Notes: generated by a model not told the origin, from the letters alone. 64,000 nucleotides of DNA from Turritopsis dohrnii (GCA_027922465.2 BQMF02000095.1:806001-870000); one strand, 5' to 3'; shown: positions 38,501 through 46,730, counted from the stretch's first letter. Translations and numbers: made by a program.

Positions 38501-41500
38501 CGGCCGCATATTTTAAACGTGCGGCCGCATATTTTAGTTTTCATCATTTTTATTGTTTTAAAAACAAAACCATGTTGTTCGAATCAGCCACGGTATGGTT
38601 TATTGTTGGGAATAAATGTATTTCTTTACGTGAACGTAACGTAAACACCTTACGTAAAAAATTACGTGCATATGTGGAACGAGCTTAAGGGAAGAAATTT
38701 TGAAAGAATTGAACTTATTTTTGCGGATTTTGCTCAAATCCGAAAAAATAAATTCCGCAAAAACGAATAAATATTGGTCATTCGCAAAAATAAATTCCAA
38801 AAGTTTCCAGTCCAAAAAATTTGCTCCGCAAAATTTTCGAAATTGTTCATCCGTTAAGAATTGATTTTTCACTTTGCTTTGCATATTAATGAAAGTCTCG
38901 TCTTTACAAAACGTTTGGAAAATGAAAAAAGGGAGTTGAAAAAGGAAAGAAGTCGAGGTTATTGAACATCTAAGGATTTATTTATCACTCTTCCTCAACA
39001 ACAATACAAGCAGCATCAGCACTTACAACAGGTTTTGCGCTTCGTATTGTTGCTTTTACTTTGAGAAACGATCTTATGTCGGCGGCGGAGGTATGACAGT
39101 TTTTCTTTATTGTTTTTTTTGCTCTTTTTCTTCATGGAAATATATAGTAATATACTCAGTTGCATGCGTTACATTGACCTAAATAGGTACTAAATAAAGT
39201 GTTTTCCGAATTTCGATTTTACTAAATTTCTTCCACAAAAATATGGCATTTTTGGGTCATTTATCCGCAAAAGTATATTCCGCAAAAATTTCTTCCGAAA
39301 ACAATTTCTTCCTTTAAGGTATTGTTAAAATAATAAAAACATGGAGGACGGTTTAGTGAAGAAAACTGTATGAGTATTGTTGGGGTTCGGCATTCCCGAG
39401 TTACAAAACCGAGTTTTCAAACCGAGTTTTCAAACCGAGTTAAGCATTATGACGTCACAAAACGAGTTAGTAACTCGAAAATTCTTAACTTTCTATTTTT
39501 CTCGAGTTGCTAACTCGGAAATTTTTAAATTATAATTTTTCTCGAGTTATAAACTCGAGAATTTTATTTGCTACACGTTTTCCGAGTAAGTAACTGGTAT
39601 TTTTTAACTTGCCTTATGTTTTTCACAAAATGAACTGAAATGAAAATGAAATGAAAAGATGATTTTGGACCAAATATTCAAACAATTCATAACTTACAAT
39701 TTAGACAAAAAGGCCTAAATTTCTAAAGTGCTTAAACTTTATTTGAAATTTTTACATACATTAGTCTAACAATTTGTTCACGAAGGAAAATAAAATTTCA
39801 GAGTCTAATAACTCGAGAAAAATCAAAATTTTAAAATTTCCGAGTTAGGAACTAGAGAAAACAAAAAATAAGAATTTTCGAGTTACTTACTCGGTTTGTG
39901 ACGTCATAATGCGTAACTCGGTTTTGTAACTCGGTAATTCCGAACCTCAGTGTTGTTGAATTGTTTTTTGATATTATAACTCAGTCCTTAAAGATTTTTT
40001 TTGAAAATCGGGAACTGCTAAATCAGCTACTTGACTAAATGGACAGCGTATGATGGGCTACTTTATTCATTATTATATATCGTTAAAAAAATGTCTGTGA
40101 ATTGCTATGGTAGAATTAACTTTCTAAAAGCATTTTTCTGAATTCATTTTCATTCGTCAACTAATTCCAATTATAGTTTCATGATTACAATCATTTTGGA
40201 TCATATGCTATATGGAGGCCCCACCATGGTTGAAGACGACGGTTGTATAAAGTTTTTGAATAATATTCCTGCTATAAAATCTGCAGAGAACAAACACAGA
40301 GACACGTGCTTCTAAGTACTAAGTATTAGTGACATTATTAATTAATTTAAATACTTACGTTAATAATGTGAGTTAATTTTCCACTTAAACCCCCGAGGAA
40401 GTCGAACTTACGCAATAATTATTCATAAAATCGGCTAAGGGCTTTACTAACAAAACAGAAATGCTCGGATGACAGGAAAGCGAGAAATGTTTCTATTTAA
40501 CCACCCAGAAAAGTTTCACACACGCAAAACTTCTTAAAGAGAGTAAAATTAAACAAAGTCGGAAAGTCGGAAGTTTCTGGATGCGTCGATCTTGTGATAA
40601 AGGTTTTTGATAAGTAAAGTACTTTTTTGTCCACTCGCAATCATGTTTGTAGTGGTAGTCAGTAATAAGCAGACTATAAACAAAAAATCTACTATTTTAA
40701 GAATTGTTGATTTAAAAATATGAAATACCTGGATGAGTTGCATTAGGTGGAATATGACTTTTACTGATAGGTACTCCTGATTTCTTTGCATCACTACCAA
40801 TTGTCATTTCATTCCCATGATAAGGATATTCATTGATATATTGCATTGTGCCAGATTGTGATCCCAAATTGATATCTTTTTCAAACTCATTTGGATTTAA
40901 ACGTTCCACTGGTTCATTTAATCCTGTTTTAGAAAATCGATAATCGTTGATGTTGAAAGGACTAGCTAAATCATCACCGGGATACACAATCGATCGACCA
41001 AAACCAGCACTTGTTCGTTCCTTTGAAGGCTTTGTTCTGTCACGTGATTCTGTATTTCCATTTCGAGAAACATCGAAGTGCTCACTGTTTATATAATTGT
41101 AAGCATCATCAAGGTCTTTCTGCTTGATATGAGAGAGATGTTCAGCTGTTTCTGCCATTTCTTTACGGTGTTCTTCCGTATCGTATGGACCTTGTGGCTG
41201 ACTCATATCGAGAAATGATTGTGAAGCCTCATTAGAAGGATAATCATTGCCGTAACCATAATAATCAGACTTTTTGTCACTATTCCCATCTGAAGGTGAT
41301 CTCTTATTCTTATTAGCTTGTATAAATGTGCTACGTAAGTGTGGTTTTGCTATAAGGCAAAAAACAAAGTAGTTTTACAAGAGCGATGTCCCTTTATAAT
41401 TTCTTGACCTCTCCAACACAATTGTAGGTTCACATGACTTGTGAAAGTGAATATCAAATCAGTTTAATTGAATGAATCAGAATAAGAAAAGAATAAAAAA

Positions 41501-41578
41501 GTTTATAAAACACTATTCCATACCAATACTCCACTGGATATGAAAGAAAACTATCAGTAGTAGCAGTACTTTTGTCAT
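14204..41578 (-). CDS. Secreted protein with fibronectin type II, Thr-rich, TSP1 and LamG-like domains
   Basis: Twenty-one phase-compatible exons on the minus strand. Exon 1 encodes a start Met and a hydrophobic signal peptide. Exon 2 has a basic KNKR site followed by a polar, disordered region. Three more low-complexity exons and a short Cys exon follow, then a fibronectin type II domain, two duplicated Thr-rich exons, eight TSP1 repeats, a three-exon LamG/concanavalin-like domain, and a terminal exon with a stop. Signal peptide plus these domains predicts an extracellular matrix or secreted adhesive protein. A 10.8-kb intron (29,928-40,728) is full of transposons. The joining of all exons into one transcript is inferred from strand, phase and spacing; the stop exon may be an alternative end of a longer gene that continues to the left. 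Confidence 0.72.
14572..15658. other. Intron, nothing recognised
   Basis: AT-rich sequence without splice-bounded coding segments that I can support. Confidence 0.5.
15659..16345 (-). mobile_element. Remnant with MADF-like DNA-binding segment
   Basis: A minus-strand frame (16,012-15,791) reads ELLTIEVQKYPCIYDKADA followed by a downstream Trp, the pattern of the first two helices of a MADF domain. MADF proteins accompany PIF/Harbinger transposases. A related motif (GTTTCCACTGA plus AATAAGTT) flanks it on both sides in direct orientation. I read it as a decayed Harbinger-associated fragment; boundaries are approximate. Confidence 0.45.
16656..16814 (-). CDS. LamG-like domain exon 3
   Basis: 53 codons, phase 1-1. 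It contains GFIDEFYIYNCSLSISEI, the classical C-terminal strand of a LamG/concanavalin A-like domain (YxGxIDEVRIYNRALS type), and a final Cys. Confidence 0.82.
16900..17103 (-). CDS. LamG-like domain exon 2
   Basis: 68 codons, phase 1-1. It contains NDWAHVAVTYN and TIVVNGVEV, typical central LamG strands (W.HVA.TYD..G....YVNG). Confidence 0.85.
17611..17910 (-). CDS. LamG-like domain exon 1
   Basis: 100 codons, phase 1-1. It contains VAYLSFD, GPHGNHA and GITIATWIYP, the N-terminal part of a LamG/pentraxin-like jelly roll. Confidence 0.83.
18001..18147 (-). CDS. TSP1 repeat exon
   Basis: 49 codons, phase 1-1, with TVWSEWSDCTQSCGGGFQQR. It is the last TSP1 before the LamG-like exons. Confidence 0.85.
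18222..18362 (-). CDS. TSP1 repeat exon
   Basis: 47 codons, phase 1-1, with QPWGNWSDCSATCNGMQTR and donor GTAAGTA. Confidence 0.85.
18446..18613 (-). CDS. TSP1 repeat exon, possibly longer at its 5' end
   Basis: 56 codons, phase 1-1, with HSEWTAWSSCSATCDKG. The frame stays open upstream to another good acceptor at 18,749, including a short cysteine-containing segment (KHGCTFHSPLDD). That segment may be a separate exon with a weak donor or a 5' extension. Confidence 0.78.
18749..19806. other. Intron, nothing recognised
   Basis: About 1 kb of AT-rich sequence with no supported exon. Confidence 0.5.
19807..19941 (-). CDS. TSP1 repeat exon
   Basis: 45 codons, phase 1-1, with CGEWSAFTDCTASCDGG and donor GTAAGTG. 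Confidence 0.84.
20018..20167 (-). CDS. TSP1 repeat exon
   Basis: 50 codons, phase 1-1, with CSVWSDFSECTKTCGGG. The intron to the next exon is only 76 bp. Confidence 0.85.
20262..20414 (-). CDS. TSP1 repeat exon
   Basis: 51 codons, phase 1-1, with CSAWSAWSNCSSLCGVLG and a CP end. Confidence 0.84.
21052..21207 (-). CDS. TSP1 repeat exon
   Basis: 52 codons, phase 1-1, with CDPWSNYTSCSKSCGGG and several NxT/S glycosylation sites. Confidence 0.84.
22095..22800 (-). pseudogene. Tc1/mariner-type transposase remnant
   Basis: Minus-strand frames, interrupted by stops and a frame change, carry IGDEAVFS (first catalytic Asp region), QDGTPAH (second Asp) and IEWPPRSPDLTPCDFFLWG (third acidic-site region) in the order of a DDE/D transposase. 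An N-terminal piece with LGLSKSSFNRTVKNDLQWH resembles the helix-turn-helix linker. It sits in the intron between the TSP1 exons at 21.1 and 23.8 kb and is inactive. Confidence 0.75.
23772..23921 (-). CDS. TSP1 repeat exon
   Basis: 50 codons, phase 1-1, with YEWSLWSNCSKECGFG. First TSP1 repeat of this protein, directly after the Thr-rich exons. Confidence 0.85.
24004..24105 (-). CDS. Thr/Pro-rich mucin-like exon, copy 2
   Basis: 34 codons, phase 1-1, with CLQPWCP then a Thr/Ser/Pro/Ala-rich linker (likely O-glycosylated). Near-duplicate of the exon at 24,206, introns included. Confidence 0.8.
24206..24304 (-). CDS. Thr/Pro-rich mucin-like exon, copy 1
   Basis: 33 codons, phase 1-1, with CLQPGCP followed by a Thr-rich linker. 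Tandem duplicate of the next exon. Confidence 0.8.
24305..26257. other. Intron, nothing firmly recognised
   Basis: AT-rich intron. A short segment near 25,074 (ACCGAGTTTAACTTC) recurs near 3,788, so an old dispersed repeat is present, but I cannot define its ends. Confidence 0.4.
26258..26644 (+). mobile_element. Short non-autonomous Helitron
   Basis: Begins TCTATATATTAATAGCCG and ends with a 7-bp-stem hairpin (26,615-26,633) followed by CTAG, inserted between host A (26,257) and T (26,645). These are Helitron ends and target rule. A segment of roughly 100 bp containing TCGAGCTCTACAA and GCAGGCTGAACATGGGC occurs twice inside. Same family ends as the five-copy array at 49-53 kb. Confidence 0.85.
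26893..28038. mobile_element. Non-autonomous DNA transposon with 15-bp inverted repeats
   Basis: Perfect ends CAGTGTCTAATCTTA and the reverse complement, with TCATT directly repeated on both flanks. Subterminal copies of GGGCCACC/GGTGGCC occur near both ends. A plus-strand frame closes with KKPGPKPKKQKD and a stop near 27,746, an AT-hook-like tail that could be the last remnant of a protein. Superfamily not assigned. Confidence 0.7.
28364..28537 (-). CDS. Fibronectin type II domain exon
   Basis: 58 codons, phase 1-1. It has the FN2 pattern: CCTFPFIYNG, YSCVMMG, WCATTPNFDQDQLWGQC. FN2 modules bind collagen or glycans. Four cysteines and both conserved Trp positions are present. Confidence 0.9.
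28623..28739 (-). CDS. Low-complexity linker exon
   Basis: 39 codons, phase 1-1, rich in Lys/Asn/Gln, no domain. Supported by splice borders and phase between the FN2 exon and the Cys exon. Confidence 0.6.
29162..29266 (-). CDS. Short cysteine-motif exon
   Basis: 35 codons, phase 1-1, with CKSYTPDICYQAWMQRHCPN and a further Cys. The spacing recalls part of a ShKT module but two cysteines are lacking, so the assignment is weak. Confidence 0.65.
29350..29700 (-). CDS. Asn/Gln/Ser-rich exon
   Basis: 117 codons, phase 1-1, no cysteines, probably disordered, with NxT/S sites. It opens with GGYQKQQSSKNP. Confidence 0.7.
29778..29927 (-). CDS. Polar Tyr/Asn-rich exon
   Basis: 50 codons, phase 1-1, with YTADAVITHRNND and YPPYVNSDG. 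No domain. Good acceptor and GTTAGC donor. Confidence 0.65.
29928..31814. other. Start of the 10.8-kb intron, nothing recognised
   Basis: AT-rich sequence. No exon, and no element with ends I can define. Confidence 0.4.
31815..32030. repeat. Iterated AACGTT tract
   Basis: About a dozen irregularly spaced AACGTT or AAACGTTT palindromes within 216 bp, far above chance in this AT-rich intron. Confidence 0.75.
32031..32985. other. Intronic sequence, nothing recognised
   Basis: No feature supported. A GGCCGGTTTCCAT segment at 32,222 resembles some Harbinger ends but has no partner. Confidence 0.3.
35079..37252. mobile_element. 2.2-kb inverted-repeat element inside the hAT remnant
   Basis: Terminal inverted repeat ACCTCCCAGAG and CTCTGGGAGGT, flanked by CTGCAG on both sides (35,073-35,078 and 37,253-37,258). 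Both ends carry many TTTAGGACA-type subterminal repeats. No coding capacity seen. It splits the hAT dimerisation motif, so it inserted later. Confidence 0.75.
35647..36117. mobile_element. MITE nested in the 2.2-kb element
   Basis: Inverted ends CACGTTTTTTTTTTTATAAG and its reverse complement with TA on both sides. Interior repeats the motif TTAAGAAAAT with GAGGCT. Third level of nesting. Confidence 0.75.
37761..37904. repeat. Left NotI-palindrome array
   Basis: Seven GCGGCCGC sites separated by AT spacers such as ACGTTTAAAATA. Confidence 0.9.
38313..38535. repeat. Right NotI-palindrome array
   Basis: Eleven units, ten with perfect GCGGCCGC and one degenerate (CGGCCGC at about 38,337), mostly in the opposite spacer orientation to the left array. 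Confidence 0.9.
38684..39318. mobile_element. MITE-like element
   Basis: Ends CTTAAGGGAAGAAATT and its reverse complement with one mismatch. Inner motif TTCCGCAAAAA repeats near both ends. Target duplication unclear. Confidence 0.5.
39382..39949. mobile_element. Inverted-repeat element with iterated CGAGTT
   Basis: Left and right ends share GGTTCGG, CCGAGTTACAAAACCGAGTT and ATTATGACGTCACAAA in inverted orientation over about 90 bp. CGAGTT/AACTCG occurs many times across the element. Confidence 0.7.
39950..40728. other. End of the large intron, nothing recognised
   Basis: No supported feature before the acceptor-side exon. Confidence 0.4.
40729..41349 (-). CDS. N-terminal polar exon with KNKR site
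   Basis: 207 codons, phase 1-1, between a good acceptor and the donor GTATTT. Early in the exon KNKRSPSD gives a likely furin-type cleavage site. The rest is charged, Asn/Ser/Gly-rich and probably disordered. Part of this exon is present a second time at 43,256-43,497. Confidence 0.78.
41524..41578 (-). CDS. Signal-peptide exon
   Basis: Starts with ATG and encodes MTKVLLLLIVFFHIQWSI, a short basic start and hydrophobic core typical of a secretory signal peptide, ending in phase 1 at GTATGG to match the next exon. Confidence 0.82.
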
Positions 41579-41683
41579 TTTCTAAGTTTGCTATTTGCTT
41601 TTGTCCAGATTCCTATGAAATAGTATTTATCCTTCATGGCAGATTAAAAATAATTTGTCGAACGTTTGAGGAGAAAGAAGCCA

Positions 41684-41696
41684 GAATTTATAAAAA
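41684..41696 (-). promoter_or_regulatory. Possible TATA box of the TSP1 gene
   Basis: TATAAATT on the minus strand, about 110 bp upstream of the start codon. Position fits a short 5' UTR, but AT-richness makes chance matches common. Confidence 0.25.
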
Positions 41697-43144
41697 TGTA
41701 CTTACTATCTAAAGTTGAATCATGACATCACCAGTCTGCCTACCTCTCTTCCTAAAAGCTCTTCGATTTAAGAAGCATAGTAGTGAGAAGATGAGTTATT
41801 GATCACTTAAGTAGACCAAAAGATCAAAGGTTTTTTCGTGCAATTGAGCATAATACAATAACGCTAGGCAATTAGTAAATTCAAATTTCTTGAGTATTTT
41901 TTTTTTTTTTTTTGATTTTCACAATCTTTCACTCCTTGCAAACTATGTGGTTTAAGTTTTGGCCAGTAAAAAATAAAATTAATTTGTGAAAATTAATAAA
42001 ATAATAATAACAAAAAATTATACAAAAATAGCCCTTAACTGATACTATATTTCCATTATATCGGATAGCTTTTTTGTCCTATTCTCTCCAATATCCAATC
42101 GAAACAGAGAGCTCATATCAATATTAACAAGTTACGGCATAGTATCTTTTCGGAGGCTTCCATATCTTCTTAAATATGAGAATTAGATTGGAGTGAGTGA
42201 AAACAGGAGGTTTACCCGATATACTTTTTCGATCGCTCAAATGGCTATCAAGGCACCATGGAAACAGGGTTTCATACACCGACAGTCGGACGTCTTTACT
42301 AGGACCTGATATCTCCCACCTTTGGTTTGCCTATCTAACGCAGACCAAACTAATCGCTAATATTAGTAATAATAAACAATAACAAACATTTTATTTTGCA
42401 ATAACCATATTATAATCGTCCTAGCATAAATATCGTAAACATTACTTTTTTTTATTTGTTTGTGTTGGTTTTTTTTGGCTTTAAGTTTTTATTTATTTAT
42501 TTGTTTGTTTATTATATAAAAATAACTGCATATAAAACTTTGGTAAAAAGGGTTGTGGAGTTATCCATCAAATATTGTTTTACGTTTCTCATGACAATTT
42601 TTGCTTTCCCTGATGTATTTTCTTTGAAGATTTGGACCGTATCTTGTTGGAATGAGGAATGCTTACGTGTTGTTTCCAAAGGAATACCAGTGTTCTCTTG
42701 ATTGTTTCTAAGTTTCCGTTTATCAACTTTAATATCACTTTTATGTTTCTTTTTTTCAGTGTTACATGATGATTGATAAATTCTATAATTGATTGACTGA
42801 AAATATATGATTATTCGTCTGGATCTTTATATATGGTATTGGACGAAATTGATTTACAAAAACCTTTTACCTGAACTAATACCGTAATTATCTTTGAAAG
42901 ATTTTCAAGGCACTTAATTTAGTGCGGACCGCATACTTTTCTTGAAACTTTGAAGAAGAAAAATTACTCGAATTGTGTTAGATTTTATTTTTCTTGTTTC
43001 ACAAAGTGTGCAATATAATCAATACTATAAAAAATCTGATTTGGTTTATCGCTGATTCGTTGTTACTCCACAAATGAAAGGGTTCATTTCATTACATCCT
43101 GCAGCCCACCTTGTTCTAGATCTTTCGAAAAAAAGTGTCAGTTC
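41697..43144. other. Intergenic, nothing recognised
   Basis: Contains a T17 run near 41,899-41,915. Short plus-strand frames here look like chance. Confidence 0.4.
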
Positions 43145-43580
43145 AAACTTCGGGATATGACCAACCGAAACTGAACCATCATTAATTAACACAGGTAATT
43201 GCAAATTTGTCGCCTGATATTGAAGAAAGGTAGCTAACTCTGAGGATATGCATTAATAATCGTTGATGTTGAAAGGACTAGCTAAATCATCACCGGGATA
43301 CACAATCGATCGACCAAAACCAGCACTTGTTCGTTCCTTTGAAGGCTTTGTTCTGTCACGTGATTCTGTATTTCCATTTCGAGAAACATCGAAGTGCTCA
43401 CTGTTTATATAATTGTAAGCATCATCAAGGTCTTTCTGCTTGATATGAGAGAGATGTTCAGCTGTTTCTGCCATTTCTTTACGGTGTTCTTCCGTATCCG
43501 TATCTTCAATATCAGGCGACAAATTTGCAATTGCCTGTGTTAATGATGGTTCAGTTTCGGTTGGTCATATCCCGAAGTTT
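43145..43580. mobile_element. Inverted-repeat element carrying a copied exon fragment
   Basis: About 80-bp arms (43,145-43,225 and 43,504-43,580) are inverted copies that differ only by a 4-bp indel and one substitution. The loop holds about 240 bp that looks identical to the middle of the TSP1 gene's second coding exon (40,942-41,183). It resembles a Pack-type transposon or a fold-back duplication. Confidence 0.75.
43256..43497 (-). pseudogene. Copy of part of the TSP1 gene's second coding exon
   Basis: Encodes the same stretch (from EEHRKEMAET to FNINDY) as 40,942-41,183, with no difference visible by eye. It lacks splice sites and lies upstream of the gene's start. Confidence 0.85.
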
Positions 43581-44329
43581 GATCGTTTATAGTAGATATT
43601 CATACCGAGTTTTCGTTTGTTTTGAAATAGAAATTTCTGCCATTTCATTACAGGTGTCCTTGCAGTTCAGAATAATATCACATGACATACAAGAATTTAG
43701 TGAAAGTCATGTGATTAAAGTGACGAAAAAAGATATAGACGAAAAGAAAATGGCGTAGATATATGCTCCGGTAAAATGAAAGTCGTGGGAGATCGTGGTC
43801 TTCCCTGATTCTATTTTCACGAGATTTGATAAATTTAATGCTTTATCTTGCCTTGACAATTAGCAGGATATCAGGGAATTCCTCCTTCCATCGATATAAC
43901 ACCAACAGATTTCGCTCTGTGCGAGGCTATAAATGGCTGTTTATCATCCTTATAAGGCAGGATACAATTTCAATCTTGTTTAAAAGTCTAAAAGCTTCTT
44001 TGACAAAAGTCTATCTGAACTGAGATTTTACAGAAAACGTATAGATGAAGTAAAAAGTGGCTTTTTGTAACTTATCATTTTGATCGCTTCATGCCGCTTG
44101 GCCGCCATTTTTGACAACACACATAGGACCGTCTTTGTTTTCTTAAAACAAAAGAAATTCAATGAACATTTTTGTTTGTCGAATCTCGCTCTGCATCCAG
44201 CTACGCTTTAACATATCCCTGGTCGTATGTGCCAAAAGAAGTTCAGAAAACCAATAACGTTTAGTATTTAAATATACGCTATCTATCTTCAACATTCCAC
44301 CACCAAAAAGGAGGTTGAAGATCATTACT
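43581..44329. other. Intergenic, nothing recognised
   Basis: No supported gene. The last part may grade into the LINE fragment that follows. Confidence 0.35.
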
Positions 44330-44648
44330 GTCAACAAAATCGATGTTTGCTTTGTGTACATAGCACGTTCTTGAAACTGTTGATGATGTTGACGATGTTA
44401 CCCATCTTCGGCAATCTATGTTTAAAGACATCCTGAAAAACCACTATCGACCAATAAAACTTAAAAAGAGAAAGCAAAATAAACCGTGGATACGGTCCAG
44501 ATAACATAAAATCTGTCCACATGAAAGCCATCGGGCCACAATCATGAGGTCTTTATAATGCAATTAAATGCTCAATTATCCAAGGTCAATTCCCAACGTA
44601 GTGGAGAGTTGGAAGAGTATCATGTCAGCAAAGGATCTAAGCAAGACT
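44330..44648 (+). mobile_element. 5' part of a LINE (non-LTR) fragment
   Basis: The frame LYNAIKCSIIQGQFPT followed by WRVGRV (about 44,552-44,615) matches the region just before the reverse transcriptase fingers of LINE ORF2. It is cut by the hAT that starts at 44,649 and resumes at 46,731. Confidence 0.5.
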
Positions 44649-44673
44649 CAGGGCCGACACAAGCGGGGGGGCT

Positions 44674-44705
<32 letters not shown>
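44674..44705 (+). repeat. G32 homopolymer
   Basis: A run of 32 G just inside the hAT left end, facing a C7 run at 44,712-44,718. It could form a quadruplex or reflect assembly length uncertainty. Confidence 0.9.
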
Positions 44706-45138
44706 CTATAGCCCCCCCTCTTGTAAATTTGACCAAGGTTTGGTCCTTTTTAAGAAAATTCCTGACATTAACCATCACTTTTTTAGGATCATATTTCTAT
44801 CCCGCTAAGAGACTGTTTTGCAATCCTGATTAAAGATTACCACCCCCATCTTCTGACCATCGCCAAAGTTAGATCACATGATCACAAATAGATCGCATCT
44901 TCACTCATTTTGTTTACGTTCAATTTCCTAGAATCTGTACAATTTCCTGGAGGAATTCGCAACGTTCCAATTGTGCAAACATTCGAATTCGAATAAGGTC
45001 ACATTCGAAGCTGCTTTTCGAAGCACCTCAAAACAAAAGCAGATTCTGACAGTCGAAAAAAAAACAATACCACAAGCAAGGGGCACTTGGTTGTGAAAAG
45101 ATACTTGATACTACATTTGTACCCGTGGATTCTTCACC

Positions 45139-45579
45139 ATGCCTACGAAAGCTAAAGCCCTGAGAAAGGCAAGTAAGGGATGTCACTCCATAAGCTTGAT
45201 GTTCCAACGGGTGCAAAGCACAAGCATCGAAGTAAATCAAGCTAGGGAACACATTCCGGATCCAAATGAAGTAAGTGTTTGTCCGAGTGAAAGTGACATA
45301 CCAATTCCTGTACAGTCTACAGCAGAAACCAGCCAAGAACAGAGTTCTGAAACTGAGAGCGGAGAAGAAAAAGTAGAGGAGATCATAGTCGACTTTCCTC
45401 CGCAGTTTCGTCCTGGAAAGACTTTTCCGTTTCCTAACACCCGCTTTGGAGTGCAGCAACGACACTGTCAGCCGCAGTGGTTTGAAACATTTTCCTGGCT
45501 TCATTACGATCAAAGCAAAGATGCGTTATTCTGCTACACCTGCATGAAGAGTGAGCAATATAAGCCAAATTTACTATAG
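45139..45579 (+). CDS. hAT N-terminal fragment (TTF-type zinc finger)
   Basis: 147 codons. C-terminal part reads CQPQWFETFSWLHYD, then DALFCYTCMK, the typical TTF-type zinc finger that precedes ZMYM1-like hAT transposases. N-terminal half is Ser/Glu-rich. Stops shortly after, so it is a fragment. Confidence 0.7.
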   Translation: MPTKAKALRKASKGCHSISLMFQRVQSTSIEVNQAREHIPDPNEVSVCPSESDIPIPVQSTAETSQEQSSETESGEEKVEEIIVDFPPQFRPGKTFPFPNTRFGVQQRHCQPQWFETFSWLHYDQSKDALFCYTCMKSEQYKPNLL

Positions 45580-45617
45580 CAACTCTCGAGAAGCTACGCA
45601 ATGATAATTCGTTTTCA

Positions 45618-46346
45618 ATGCTTTGGAGTCACACTCTCGCGGAGACACAGAAACTGGATCTACCAGAGCCAAAGTTGCAGCGAAAACGAAAACTTCCGCG
45701 TAAGTTTTTAGACGATGGTGTCGATGGAACATATGATACCGTCTCAGACGTAGAGGTTTTCTATAGACGTCATTATTACGATGCTATCGACCGAGTGAAA
45801 GCTGCCATCAACCAACGTTTCGACCAACCCGGATTCAAACATTACGCCAACATAGAGGAGGTCTTATTGAGATCAATCAAAGGTGAAGATATCTCTCCCT
45901 GGATTGACGATGTAATAGCGACTTACGGTGACGATCTGAATCAGCAAAGTCTCCGTGTGCAGCTTCAACTTCTTTGCACAATGATGGAAGAGAGAGAGGA
46001 TAAATCCATTAAAGGCATTGTTAATTTCATTAAAACAATGAAAGATCCCAGTCGAGGATTTCTCTCTGAAGTAATTATCATCCTAAGACTTCTTCTCCTC
46101 GCACCAGCAACAAATGCCGTGAGCGAACGTTCTGGATCATGCCTTCGTCGAGTTAAAAACTGGCTACGCACTACTATGCGGCAAGAACGTTTAAATCATG
46201 TCATGATTCTCACAACACACAAAGAAAAAACTGACAATTTAGATCTAGTGGCAATTGCGAATCAATTCTGCTTTGGAAATGAGGAGAGACTTAGAACATT
46301 TGGCACTTTTACATCGGCTGATTTGCCAAATATTTTGCCAATTTGA
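45618..46346 (+). CDS. hAT C-terminal fragment with dimerisation domain
   Basis: 242 codons. It contains RFDQPGFKHYANIEEVLL and APATNAVSERSGS, RRVKNWLRTTM, ERLNHVMIL, the canonical hAT C-terminal dimerisation block. A normal transposase would have several hundred residues between this and the zinc finger; here only 38 bases separate the two frames. Confidence 0.75.
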   Translation: MLWSHTLAETQKLDLPEPKLQRKRKLPRKFLDDGVDGTYDTVSDVEVFYRRHYYDAIDRVKAAINQRFDQPGFKHYANIEEVLLRSIKGEDISPWIDDVIATYGDDLNQQSLRVQLQLLCTMMEEREDKSIKGIVNFIKTMKDPSRGFLSEVIIILRLLLLAPATNAVSERSGSCLRRVKNWLRTTMRQERLNHVMILTTHKEKTDNLDLVAIANQFCFGNEERLRTFGTFTSADLPNILPI

Positions 46347-46730
46347 AAGAAAAAATACTTTGTGAATACAAAAAACTCTTAAAATAGAAAACTCTCTCAT
46401 GAACTTTCTTATACTTTTAGATTCATTACTTTTAACAGCCAATTTTTCTATTGTATTGAATAGTTGTATGCATCGCCCAATTATTCACACAGATACGGTT
46501 GGGCATTAGTTTCCGTTGAAAATTGCAAAGAGATAGTCATAATCTGACAAGCTTTCGATTCAAACTAATTTTATAGCAATGCAAACCCTCTAACGCCCTC
46601 AAAAAGCACCCCCTCCAAAAGCAACCCCTGGACCCCTGCTCCCTTCGGGAGCACGATTCCAGGTCACTTGACTCAAGTCCTTTTTAAACATTTTAGCCCC
46701 CACACCCTGAAATGGCTTGTGTCGGCCCTG

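Larger units (their letters stand above)
37698..38593. mobile_element. TA-flanked element with NotI-palindrome arrays
   Basis: Inverted ends CCGTGGCTGATTCG with TA target duplication. Inside both ends are tandem arrays of TGCGGCCGCA palindromes spaced about 20 bp (7 in the left array, 11 in the right, one degenerate). Between them is a 0.4-kb core with one short unrecognised frame (38,074-38,256). Probably a non-autonomous Tc1/mariner-like element. Confidence 0.8.
44649..46730 (+). mobile_element. hAT (ZMYM1-like) transposon with deleted core
   Basis: Terminal inverted repeat CAGGGCCGACACAAGC at both ends. AAGACT is duplicated on both flanks (6 bp; hAT elements usually give 8). It contains two plus-strand frames with an N-terminal zinc-finger part and a C-terminal dimerisation part but no room for the catalytic domain, so it is probably non-autonomous. 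Inserted into a LINE. Confidence 0.8.

Noticed and set aside
37761..38535. NotI-palindrome arrays as a CRISPR-like array
   Set aside because: Eukaryotic context, palindromic repeats with AT spacers that are themselves near-identical, and TIR plus TA duplication outside them.
42456..42701. Hydrophobic plus-strand frame as a membrane protein
   Set aside because: AT-rich low-complexity composition, no homology signal, likely chance.
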